This document shows, piece after piece, positions 39,180-46,487 of a stretch of 64,000 nt of DNA. This DNA comes from Candidatus Rhodoluna planktonica (GTDB lineage Bacteria > Actinomycetota > Actinomycetes > Actinomycetales > Microbacteriaceae). The DNA is taken from positions 1,116,001 to 1,180,000 of the forward strand of contig NZ_CP015208.1 of NCBI RefSeq assembly GCF_001854225.1, read 5' to 3'. The notes under the pieces are model-generated. The model ran no database searches and was not told where the DNA came from. It saw only the letters and a program-made list of their open reading frames with translations. How positions within the stretch are numbered: the first letter of the stretch is position 1; each line of letters begins with the position of its first letter. A program made the translations under genes and the position numbers.

Positions 39180-39187
39180 GGGTAATC

Positions 39188-40171
39188 ATGGATTGGCTAA
39201 GCATTATTAATCTTGCGCTGGGCGAGTTACTCAACCCACTCACCGCCGTATACGTTCTGGCAGCTCTAGGGCTTGCAGTGCATTTTGGCTTCACCGGATT
39301 GCTCAACTTTGGACAGGCCGCCTTCGCAGCCGTGGGCGCATACGGAATGGCTATTTCGATTCTCACTTTCAAGTTGCCGTTGTTTGGCGCAATTCTGGTG
39401 GGAATTCTGGCAACTGTGGTCTTCGCGCTGATTTTGGGTATTCCAACCCTGCGCCTTCGCGCCGACTATCTGGCGATTGTGACCATTGCGGCATCCGAAG
39501 TTTTCCGCTACTTCATGACCACCATCGGCTTCTCTGATGTCACTGGAGGCTCTACTGGTCTCAGTGCATTCAACAAAGAATTTGAATCGTTGAACCCTTT
39601 CCCAGACGGTATCTACGGCTTTGTCCCATTCGAATATCGCGAAGAACAGCTGTGGGTTCGCGTTGTCGGCTGGTCACTGGTCGCAGTGGCTGCAGTATTC
39701 CTTTGGCTGCTCATGCGCTCACCTTGGGGCCGCGTGCTCAAGGGCATTCGTGAAGACGAGGATGCAGTTCGTAGCCTAGGCAAGAACGTTTTTTCCTACA
39801 AGTTGCAAGCCCTGATTATCGGTGGTGTTCTAGCCGGTCTAGGCGGCATGCTGTTCTCATTCAGCTTGGCCAACGTTCAGCCGCAGTCTTGGGGTACCAC
39901 TTTCACATTCATGATATGGACAGTGCTGCTTCTTGGTGGGGCAGCAACAATCATGGGTCCAATCGTTGGAAGCATGATCTTCTTTGTGTTGCTAATGCTT
40001 ACTCAGAGCATCATCGGTGGTTTGGTCGACATCGGCTGGCTGCCATTCCTAACCCCACCACAGGTTGGCCAGATCCGTTTCTTGCTAATCGGTCTAGTTC
40101 TAATGCTTTTGGTCATCTTCCGACCTCAGGGCATCTTCGGAAACAAGAAGGAGCTGCAGTTCAATGGCTAA
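39188..40171 (+). CDS. livM: Branched-chain amino-acid type ABC permease LivM
   Basis: 327 residues with about nine membrane spans. GLLNFGQAAFAAVGAYG and RLRADYLAIVTIAASEVFR are typical LivM segments; the coupling loop SPWGRVLKGIREDEDAVRSLGKN contacts the ATPases. It forms the translocation path with LivH. ATG 39188 follows livH by 8 nt with AGGGGT upstream, and the 3' end overlaps livG by 8 nt. Confidence 0.93.
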   Translation: MDWLSIINLALGELLNPLTAVYVLAALGLAVHFGFTGLLNFGQAAFAAVGAYGMAISILTFKLPLFGAILVGILATVVFALILGIPTLRLRADYLAIVTIAASEVFRYFMTTIGFSDVTGGSTGLSAFNKEFESLNPFPDGIYGFVPFEYREEQLWVRVVGWSLVAVAAVFLWLLMRSPWGRVLKGIREDEDAVRSLGKNVFSYKLQALIIGGVLAGLGGMLFSFSLANVQPQSWGTTFTFMIWTVLLLGGAATIMGPIVGSMIFFVLLMLTQSIIGGLVDIGWLPFLTPPQVGQIRFLLIGLVLMLLVIFRPQGIFGNKKELQFNG

Positions 40172-41021
40172 CGAAATTTCAATTGGCCCAGCTGCGCCGG
40201 GCTGTAAAAAGGTTGATCCAATTCTGGTGGCAGATAATGTCACCCGCCAGTTTGGTGGCCTTACCGCGGTAAATGTTGCCCACGTAGAAATTCCACGAGG
40301 CAAAATCACCGCGCTAATCGGCCCAAACGGTGCTGGTAAAACCACCTTCTTCAACCTGTTGACCGGTTTCGACAAACCAAACACCGGAGACTGGACCTTC
40401 GAGGGTAAAAAACTAGCCAACGTCCCACCTCACAAAGTGGCTCGTCTGGGCATGGTTCGCACGTTCCAGTTGACCAAGGCTCTAAGCCTGCTGACTGTAA
40501 TTGAGAACATGCGCCTCGGTGCAAAAGACCAGCCCGGTGAAAGCTTCTGGCGTTCGCTGATTCGTCCACTCTGGATCGGCTATGAGAATCGAATCACCGA
40601 GAAGGGTGATGAATTGCTCAAGCGATTCAAGCTTGACGCCAAGCGCGAAGACTACGCTGCTTCACTTTCTGGTGGTCAGCGCAAGTTGCTTGAAATGGCT
40701 CGCGCACTGATGAGTGATCCGAAGTTGATTATGCTCGATGAGCCAATGGCGGGTGTAAACCCGGCGCTTACCCAGAGCTTGCTCGAGCACATCAAGGGCC
40801 TCAAAGAAAACGGCACTACGGTTTTGTTCGTTGAACACGACATGCACATGGTTCGCCACATTAGCGACTGGGTCATCGTTATGGCCGAAGGCAAGGTTGT
40901 GGCCGAAGGCCCGCCGGCACAGGTTATGAAGGACCAGGCTGTAATCGATGCCTACCTTGGCGCCCACGCCGACACCGACCTTGGCACCGTACCAATCAAC
41001 ATTTTGAAAGCAGGCAAATAA
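40164..41021 (+). CDS. livG: Branched-chain amino-acid type ABC ATPase LivG
   Basis: 285 residues. Walker A GPNGAGKTT, signature LSGGQRKLLEMARAL, Walker B LIMLDEPMAGVNPAL, and the H-loop EHDM are present; the Q-loop FQLTKALSLLTVIENM fits LivG. The usual N-terminus is extended by about 20 residues (ISIGPAAPGCKKVDP). AGGAG lies 8 nt before ATG 40164. One of the two ATPases powering the importer. Confidence 0.93.
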   Translation: MANEISIGPAAPGCKKVDPILVADNVTRQFGGLTAVNVAHVEIPRGKITALIGPNGAGKTTFFNLLTGFDKPNTGDWTFEGKKLANVPPHKVARLGMVRTFQLTKALSLLTVIENMRLGAKDQPGESFWRSLIRPLWIGYENRITEKGDELLKRFKLDAKREDYAASLSGGQRKLLEMARALMSDPKLIMLDEPMAGVNPALTQSLLEHIKGLKENGTTVLFVEHDMHMVRHISDWVIVMAEGKVVAEGPPAQVMKDQAVIDAYLGAHADTDLGTVPINILKAGK

Positions 41022-41749
41022 TGTCAGCTACTCCTGTGGTTTATGCAGAAAATCTGCACGCTGGATACCTGCCCGGAATTAACATCCTCAACGGTTGCTC
41101 GTTGACCGCCAATCAGGGCGAGCTCATCGGTATTATTGGCCCAAACGGTGCTGGTAAATCAACCCTGTTGAAGTCAATCTTCGGACAGGTAAATGTGCGC
41201 TCAGGCAAGATTTGGCTCAACGGTGAAGACATCACCGGACTGAAGGCCAACAAGTTGGTCTCCAAGGGCGTGGCCTTTGTTCCGCAGACCAACAACGTCT
41301 TCCCAAGCTTGACCATTGAAGAAAACCTACAGATGGGTGTATTCCAGACTCCTAAGCGCTTTGACGAGCGATTTGAGTTTGTCACCAGCATCTTCCCAGA
41401 TCTGGGCAAGCGACGTGCCCAGAAGGCTGGCTCGCTATCCGGTGGTGAGCGTCAGATGGTGGCTATGGGTCGTGCGTTGATGATCGACCCTTCGGTGCTG
41501 CTACTCGACGAGCCTTCGGCCGGTCTATCGCCAGTCCGTCAGGACGAGGCCTTCCTGCGTGTTCGCGAGGTAAACGCTGCCGGCGTTACCGTCATCATGG
41601 TGGAGCAGAACGCTCGTCGCTGTTTGCAGATTTGTGACCGCGCCTACGTTCTAGACCAGGGTAAAGATGCACACACCGGCACCGGTCGTGAATTGCTAAA
41701 TGACCCTAAGATGGTCGAGCTTTACCTAGGTAATCTAGCCGAGCTCTAA
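41021..41749 (+). CDS. livF: Branched-chain amino-acid type ABC ATPase LivF
   Basis: 242 residues. Walker A GPNGAGKST, signature LSGGERQMVAMGRALM, Walker B VLLLDEPSAGLSPV, and VEQNARRCLQICDRAYVLDQG near the end are LivF-type. It shares TAATG with livG. Last gene of the importer operon; the matching binding protein is encoded convergently downstream. Confidence 0.93.
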   Translation: MSATPVVYAENLHAGYLPGINILNGCSLTANQGELIGIIGPNGAGKSTLLKSIFGQVNVRSGKIWLNGEDITGLKANKLVSKGVAFVPQTNNVFPSLTIEENLQMGVFQTPKRFDERFEFVTSIFPDLGKRRAQKAGSLSGGERQMVAMGRALMIDPSVLLLDEPSAGLSPVRQDEAFLRVREVNAAGVTVIMVEQNARRCLQICDRAYVLDQGKDAHTGTGRELLNDPKMVELYLGNLAEL

Positions 41750-41876
41750 ATTCGGTCAAGCCTCTCTCATGAGATCGGCTGGATGAATTCGGTGGCCCAA
41801 GCGCATCAAAGCAGAGACGATACTGTCAAAATTCGAGCAGCTTTCCCTTGAACACCCCACCAGATTGAAGAAAAGT
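41750..41876. other. Gap after livF with no recognised feature
   Basis: 127 bp between the livF stop and the two terminators. It has no plausible ORF or RNA; only a short TCTCATGAGA palindrome near 41765. Confidence 0.5.
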
Positions 41877-41901
41877 CTGTGACCTCTCTCTCTGGTCACA
41901 G
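41877..41901. terminator. First of two tandem hairpins between livF and livK
   Basis: CTGTGACC / GGTCACAG (8 bp) around a pyrimidine loop TCTCTCTCT. Not followed by Ts on the plus strand. Confidence 0.55.
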
Positions 41902-41908
41902 ATAAAGC

Positions 41909-41936
41909 AAAACCCCCGAGTTTCCTCGGGGGTTTT
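41909..41936. terminator. Strong bidirectional terminator between livF and livK
   Basis: AAAACCCCCGAG / CTCGGGGGTTTT (12 bp) with TTTC loop, between convergent stops at 41749 and 41953. Confidence 0.92.
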
Positions 41937-41952
41937 GTCTTATTCAGAATGA

Positions 41953-43221
41953 TTACTGAACTGAGTTACCTGCAACCACGTTGATTAGGTCGCTGGTTCC
42001 CTCTTTACCGTACTGGTAGATACCGATTGATGCACCGGTTGGGTCACCGTACTCGTCGAACTCAATTGGACCTGAGTAACCCTCGTAGTCGATGTCTTCG
42101 CCAGCCTCAAGAGCTGCTAGGCCATCAGCGTAAGAAGATACCTTGGTGCCGCCCGATGAAACCGACTGCATGTTTGCAGCGATTGCTTCACCTGAGTCGT
42201 CGCCAGCCTGCTGAGCAGCAAGTGCTAGCAAGATAACTGCATCGTAGGTCTCGGCGCCGTAAGCGAACTCAGTTAGCTCTTCGCCGGTCTTCTCTTTGTA
42301 GATGTCCATTAGGCGCTGCTTGAAAGCGTCGTCTAGCTTGCCACCAGGAAGGGTACCCTTGGCGCCCTCTAGGTAGCCAGCCCATGACTCTTCTGAGTAG
42401 TTCGCTAGGTTACCGTCAACTAGGTATAGCTTCGAGCCGTCGAAACCCTTCTTCTCTAGCGCAGGAGCAAGCTTCTTAAACTCGTCGTACGAGATTGCAA
42501 GGATTGCGTCTGGGTTAGTAGCAAGAGTCTGGTCGACGATGCTGTCGAAGTTGGTCTCAGCTTCAGGGAAAGCAACTGATGAAACAACGGTTGCACCGGC
42601 TGCCTCGATGGTTGACTTTGCCTTAGCCTCTAGACCCTCACCATATGAGGTCTGCTGGTAGATGATGGCTACGTTCTCGTTACCGTCAGCAACAATCTCG
42701 TTACCTACGATTGCACCCTGTAGAAGGTCTGATGGAGCGGTACGGAAGTAGAAACCACCGTCATCCCAGGTGGTTAGGTCTGGTGCGGTGTTTGACATCG
42801 AGATCTGAACGACCTTAGCGTCGGTGATCTGGTCGATGATTAGACGGGTCACACCCGATGCAGCTGCACCGATGATTGCGTCTACACCCTCAGAAAGCAA
42901 CTTGGTTGCTGAAGCTGGTGCGACAGTTGGGTTGTCACCGTCTGATGAGTCTTCGATTGAGAACTCGACTGGCTTGCCTAGTACACCACCGGCTGCGTTG
43001 ATGTCTGCAACTGCAAGCTCGATACCTGCGATTTCAGGTGGTGAAAGGAATGCAAGTGCACCGGTTAGTGGGATAACTGCACCCAGTTTGAGTACTCCGT
43101 CGCCCTTGGCCGCAGGAGCCGCTGGCTCTTCTGCTGCCGAGCAACCGGCAAGTGCGATGCTGATTGCAGCTGCTGCTGCAACTACACCGGCAAACTTGCG
43201 CGAGGTTGAAAATGCGCTCAT
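41953..43221 (-). CDS. livK: Branched-chain amino-acid type ABC substrate-binding lipoprotein
   Basis: 422 residues. The signal ends in the lipobox IALAGC, so the mature protein is lipid-anchored. The rest is a type I periplasmic-binding fold (Peripla_BP_6): LKLGAVIPLTGALAFLSPP at the start and AVADINAAGGVLGKPVE next. It should deliver amino acids or an amide-type solute to LivHMGF, which is encoded convergently. Its codon usage and T/C-poor ends look like those of highly expressed genes. ATG 43221 has AGGAG 8 nt upstream. The exact ligand cannot be told from sequence. Confidence 0.88.
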   Translation of the reverse strand: MSAFSTSRKFAGVVAAAAAISIALAGCSAAEEPAAPAAKGDGVLKLGAVIPLTGALAFLSPPEIAGIELAVADINAAGGVLGKPVEFSIEDSSDGDNPTVAPASATKLLSEGVDAIIGAAASGVTRLIIDQITDAKVVQISMSNTAPDLTTWDDGGFYFRTAPSDLLQGAIVGNEIVADGNENVAIIYQQTSYGEGLEAKAKSTIEAAGATVVSSVAFPEAETNFDSIVDQTLATNPDAILAISYDEFKKLAPALEKKGFDGSKLYLVDGNLANYSEESWAGYLEGAKGTLPGGKLDDAFKQRLMDIYKEKTGEELTEFAYGAETYDAVILLALAAQQAGDDSGEAIAANMQSVSSGGTKVSSYADGLAALEAGEDIDYEGYSGPIEFDEYGDPTGASIGIYQYGKEGTSDLINVVAGNSVQ

Positions 43222-43247
43222 GTATATAACTCCTATTGATTGGAATT

Positions 43248-43267
43248 GCAGCGCATAGCCGCGCTGC
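43248..43267 (-). promoter_or_regulatory. 5'-leader hairpin of livK
   Basis: Perfect 7-bp stem GCAGCGC / GCGCTGC with a 6-nt loop, just after the predicted transcription start and about 15 nt before AGGAG. It may protect the 5' end of an abundant mRNA. Confidence 0.45.
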
Positions 43268-43276
43268 CCACCTCAA

Positions 43277-43282
43277 AGTTTA
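43277..43282 (-). promoter_or_regulatory. -10 element for livK
   Basis: TAAACT on the minus strand, placing the start of transcription near 43270, right before the leader hairpin. Confidence 0.4.
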
Positions 43283-43285
43283 GTC

Positions 43286-43476
43286 GGCAACTCAGAAGCC
43301 GAAAAAGTGCAAACCGCAGGAATGTAGCATTTAGAAACATTTCGACTGCCAAATACGGCCCGGAATGGGATTTGACTTAGGTATTTCGAATACTTTAGCC
43401 CTAAAATGTTCGAAATTCGCAGTATTTAGGCTTAAAACTGGCGGAAGTAACAATCCTGTTTCAAAAGTGTGAAATC
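43286..43476. other. AT-rich gap upstream of livK with nested inverted repeats
   Basis: 191 bp with no ORF. It holds GTATT-TCG-AATAC (43381-43393) and AGCCCTAAA (43397-43405) facing TTTAGGCT (43425-43432), with two TTCGAA cores. It could be an operator region for livK or a factor-independent end for rarD; neither has a U-tract. Confidence 0.4.
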
Positions 43477-44382
43477 TTAGGCGGCGCGTTTCTGGCCACG
43501 TCGCAGAGCGTCGGAGCTGAGGATTATCAAACTAATCCAGACCAAAACAAACCCGATCCAGCGAGCCGGTGGCATGGGTTCTCGCAGAATTAGTAAAGCG
43601 ATTAGAAACTGCATAACCGGGGTCACGTACTGGATGAAACCGATGTAGCTCAACGGTAAGAGTTTTGCGGCTTCACCAAAAAAGATGAGCGGAACTGCAG
43701 TCATCAAACCAAAGAACATCAACCCCAAAGTTCCCCAGAAACCTATGCTGCCAAACTGTAAACCCTGAATGTTGAATACAGCCACCCCAATGGTTAGGGC
43801 CACCGGCAGCAGCAAACCCGACTCGAGAGCAAAACTATTAATCGCCGTAACCTTGCCGCCGAGTTTGTTTTTGGCGAAGCCATAAGTGGCAAAAGAAAAT
43901 GCCAGAATAATTGCAATAAACGGCGGGCGTCCGTAATCAAAGGTCAGCACCAGAACCGCGGCCAAGCCAACTGCAACGGCCAGCCACTGCGGTCTAGTTA
44001 GTTTTTCACCCAAAAATAAAACGGCAAGGACAATGGTGACCAAGGGATTGATGAAGTAGCCCAGAGCCGTCTCTATGGTGTGGTGCTCAGCAACCGCGAT
44101 TACATAAACGGTCCAGTTGATGAAAATAAATACCGTGGCCAAGACCACCCAGCCTAAAAGTTTCGGCTGAGTTACGACCGAGCGGATTTCTGGCCAACTT
44201 TTTGTGAATGTCGTCAGCAGTGCGGCCACAAAAAAACCAAAAACCATTCTCCACACCAGTACTTCCCACGGTGAGGCGAAAGAAAGCATCGTGATGATTA
44301 GAGGGAAACTACCCCACAAAAAGTAGGCACTGACCCCAAAGGAAAACCCCCGAGCTAAGCCGGGGGTTTTCGAAGAATGCAT
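43477..44382 (-). CDS. rarD: RarD/EamA family transporter
   Basis: 301 residues with ten membrane helices in two EamA repeats; FGVSAYFLWGSFPL at the start is RarD-type, and the second repeat contains FIQYVTPVMQFLIALLILREPM. RarD proteins are putative permeases of the drug/metabolite transporter superfamily, and the substrate is unknown. ATG 44382 has no Shine-Dalgarno; TAGCAT, which includes the groES stop codon, lies 6 nt upstream. Codons 5-14 form a strong terminator-like hairpin. Confidence 0.88.
   Translation of the reverse strand: MHSSKTPGLARGFSFGVSAYFLWGSFPLIITMLSFASPWEVLVWRMVFGFFVAALLTTFTKSWPEIRSVVTQPKLLGWVVLATVFIFINWTVYVIAVAEHHTIETALGYFINPLVTIVLAVLFLGEKLTRPQWLAVAVGLAAVLVLTFDYGRPPFIAIILAFSFATYGFAKNKLGGKVTAINSFALESGLLLPVALTIGVAVFNIQGLQFGSIGFWGTLGLMFFGLMTAVPLIFFGEAAKLLPLSYIGFIQYVTPVMQFLIALLILREPMPPARWIGFVLVWISLIILSSDALRRGQKRAA
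44343..44370 (-). terminator. groES terminator-like hairpin inside the rarD coding start
   Basis: AAAACCCCCG / CGGGGGTTTT, 10-bp stem with an 8-nt loop; on the minus strand it ends in TTTTCC. It lies 22 nt after the groES stop and within rarD codons 5-14. Confidence 0.6.
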
Positions 44383-44388
44383 AACTTG

Positions 44389-44394
44389 ATGCTA
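44389..44394 (-). promoter_or_regulatory. Leaderless -10 overlapping the groES stop codon
   Basis: TAGCAT on the minus strand; its TAG is the groES stop and rarD ATG 44382 follows after 6 nt. Confidence 0.42.
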
Positions 44395-44688
44395 GCGGAC
44401 AACAACCGCCAAAACATCGCGGGCTGAAAGTACTAGGTACTCTTCGCCGTTGTACTTCAGCTCGGTGCCTCCGTACTTTGAGAAGATGACCTTGTCGCCG
44501 ACTGCAACGTCAACCGGGATGCGGTTGCCCTTATCGTCAACGCGACCTGGGCCAACAGCAATAACCTCGGCCTCTTGCGGCTTCTCTTTTGCAGTGTCTG
44601 GAATAACCAAACCTGAGGCAGTTACCTGCTCAGCTTCGACTGGGCGAACAACAATGCGATCTTCTAGCGGCTTGATAGTGACCGACAT
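44392..44688 (-). CDS. groES: Co-chaperonin GroES
   Basis: 98 residues, full length. [27 protein letters not shown] carries the mobile loop, and [27 protein letters not shown] is the C-terminal signature. It caps GroEL during protein folding. groEL is not adjacent; the next gene is rarD, so groEL must lie elsewhere. The promoter carries two CIRCE-type operators, so HrcA control is expected. ATG 44688 has AGAGG upstream. Confidence 0.95.
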   Translation of the reverse strand: MSVTIKPLEDRIVVRPVEAEQVTASGLVIPDTAKEKPQEAEVIAVGPGRVDDKGNRIPVDVAVGDKVIFSKYGGTELKYNGEEYLVLSARDVLAVVVR

Positions 44689-44716
44689 ATTGACCTCTTC
44701 TTTAAACTTCGGATGA

Positions 44717-44743
44717 TTAGCAATCGGACTACTTGATTGCTAA
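44717..44743 (-). promoter_or_regulatory. Second CIRCE-like operator (variant)
   Basis: TTAGCAATC-N9-GATTGCTAA, the CIRCE 9-9-9 layout. Each arm differs from consensus at one symmetric position (A for C, T for G), so dyad symmetry is preserved. It overlaps the predicted groES transcription start. Confidence 0.65.
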
Positions 44744-44747
44744 AACA

Positions 44748-44776
44748 ACTCTAAAGCATCTTTAGCACTCTCGCAA
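44748..44776 (-). promoter_or_regulatory. groES promoter
   Basis: On the minus strand TTGCGA (44776-44771, inside the CIRCE spacer), 17 nt, then TAGAGT (44753-44748). Confidence 0.6.
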
Positions 44777-44788
44777 GGCGAGTGCTAA
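44762..44788. promoter_or_regulatory. Consensus CIRCE operator (HrcA site)
   Basis: Perfect TTAGCACTC-N9-GAGTGCTAA. It covers the groES -35 and ends 12 bp before the -10 of the divergent methyltransferase gene. Confidence 0.95.
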
Positions 44789-44800
44789 CAGACCACCTAG

Positions 44801-44806
44801 TAGCCT
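44801..44806 (+). promoter_or_regulatory. Leaderless -10 for the THUMP-like methyltransferase gene
   Basis: TAGCCT, 6 nt before GTG 44813; no Shine-Dalgarno. Confidence 0.45.
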
Positions 44807-44812
44807 AAACAG

Positions 44813-46012
44813 GTGAATCGCGACGAGTTTGTGGAACTGATTTCAGCAAGAGGCCAAAGCCTGATGCGCGAGGTTGGCGAAATTGAAGTAAAGGCCGACT
44901 TGGTGAGATTGGTATCTCGCCTGCGGGCTGCGGGACACGATGCGAGCCTAGTGGCCACTGTTTTGAGTCAGATAGCTCTGCGTCGTCGAGCGAGAACTAA
45001 GTTTGGCGAATTTGCTGATCAATTGCTTTACACCGACGACGGATTAGAACAGGCATCCAGGCTCGCCGTTGCCGCCCTGCACGCCGGCCGATTCAGAGCC
45101 GCCAACATCAAACAGGTCGCTGATTTAGGCTGCGGCATCGGCAGCGAGAGTCTCGCCATGGCGGCAATTGAACTTGAGGTCAAGGCTTACGAAATCGATG
45201 AGGTTACCGCAGCAATTGCTGCCTACAACTTGGCCAGTTTTGAAAATGTTTCGGTTCAACAGGCCGACATTACAGAACTGGATCTGTCTAAATTTGAGGC
45301 GCTATTTTTTGATCCGGCCCGCCGCGAATTAGGTGGCACCAAGCGAGAAAGAGCCGCGCGCAAATTTGACCCAGCCGATTTCTCGCCGAATTTTGATTTT
45401 GTTTTGGCTGCCGCCAACCTAAAGCCAACCGGCGTGAAATTGGGACCGGGTCATCCGCACAGCGAAATTCCCGACGATTGCGAAGCCCAGTGGATATCGG
45501 TAAACGGCGACTTAGTCGAACTAACTTTGTGGTTTGGCAGTTTGGCCAGAGCCGGCATCAAGCGAAGCGCGCTACTGCTTGATAAGGACGGAAAACACGA
45601 ACTGCACAGCCCAACTCTTGAGTCGCACACGGCAAAACTGGGCGAACTCAATGAATACATTTTTGAACCGGATAATGCGGCGATCCGCAGCCACCTGATT
45701 GCTGAACTTGCTGAACAAACCGGCACTCACCTAATCAGTACCGAAATTGCCTACTTGAGCAAATCGGAACCGGTTAGCTCACCTTGGTTGCGCGGCTATC
45801 GTGTGCTAGTCGACATGCCGTTTGATCGAAAGAAGTTGAAAGCCGAATTGCGCGATCGACAAATTGGGACATTAGAAATCAAGAAACGTGGCGCCGACAT
45901 TGTGCCCGAGGTTCTTCGAAAAGAGTTGCAGCTTAAAGGCAAGGGCGCCGCCACCCTAATTGTTACCAGGGTGGGCGACGCCCATCGTGCCCTAATTTGC
46001 GAAACTTTGTAG
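44813..46012 (+). CDS. THUMP-like domain class I methyltransferase
   Basis: 399 residues from GTG 44813. A helical N-terminus (1-about 95) is followed by a Rossmann methyltransferase with SAM motif VADLGCGIGSESLA (102-115) and DPARR at 167-171; the last 90 residues match the THUMP-like C-terminal domain (PF18096) seen in actinobacterial SAM methyltransferases of unknown target. An RNA substrate is the usual guess. It diverges from groES and its promoter lies beside the CIRCE. Confidence 0.75.
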   Translation: MNRDEFVELISARGQSLMREVGEIEVKADLVRLVSRLRAAGHDASLVATVLSQIALRRRARTKFGEFADQLLYTDDGLEQASRLAVAALHAGRFRAANIKQVADLGCGIGSESLAMAAIELEVKAYEIDEVTAAIAAYNLASFENVSVQQADITELDLSKFEALFFDPARRELGGTKRERAARKFDPADFSPNFDFVLAAANLKPTGVKLGPGHPHSEIPDDCEAQWISVNGDLVELTLWFGSLARAGIKRSALLLDKDGKHELHSPTLESHTAKLGELNEYIFEPDNAAIRSHLIAELAEQTGTHLISTEIAYLSKSEPVSSPWLRGYRVLVDMPFDRKKLKAELRDRQIGTLEIKKRGADIVPEVLRKELQLKGKGAATLIVTRVGDAHRALICETL

Positions 46013-46031
46013 GAGAGATTCGCAGTTATTT

Positions 46032-46421
46032 TTAGTCGCGGTCAAACATCATTCCCGGGCCCATTTGGCCACCGTTGAAGAAAAGTTCTGAATTGTAACC
46101 GTAGCCGCCGCCCAGGTAGGAGAGCTTGAAGAGCAGCCAACCAATCGAGCCGATAATCCACAAGAAAATGGTCAGGTAACCGATAACCAAACCGGCAAGT
46201 GCCAGCGGTCGACCATTTTCGCCAGACTTTTTGATCTGAGCAAGTGAAATGTGACCGGTGATAATTGCAGCCACGGCACCGATTGAAGTTAGTGCGGCCG
46301 CGAAGGCCACCACTGCAAGTGTGTTTAGTTTGGTGAAGTCGTATTTTGTTGCTGACTTTGATTTGTCAGCCGAATCGGTGCTGTAGACCGAGGTTTCGTT
46401 TGCTTCGGTGGCCTTAGCCAT
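46032..46421 (-). CDS. DUF4190 membrane protein
   Basis: 129 residues. A polar N-terminus of about 35 residues is followed by two long helices around a loop with GHISLAQIKKSGENGRPLALAGLVIGY, the hallmark of DUF4190. The C-terminus is glycine- and asparagine-rich (GGGYGYNSELFFNGGQMGPGM). Function unknown. ATG 46421 has AGGAG upstream; it is probably a single gene. Confidence 0.8.
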   Translation of the reverse strand: MAKATEANETSVYSTDSADKSKSATKYDFTKLNTLAVVAFAAALTSIGAVAAIITGHISLAQIKKSGENGRPLALAGLVIGYLTIFLWIIGSIGWLLFKLSYLGGGYGYNSELFFNGGQMGPGMMFDRD

Positions 46422-46487
46422 TTTTTTCTCCTAGCCTCACCGAGCGATTCTCGGTTCACCCTTAGGCAATCATCCAAGTCTGGAAAA

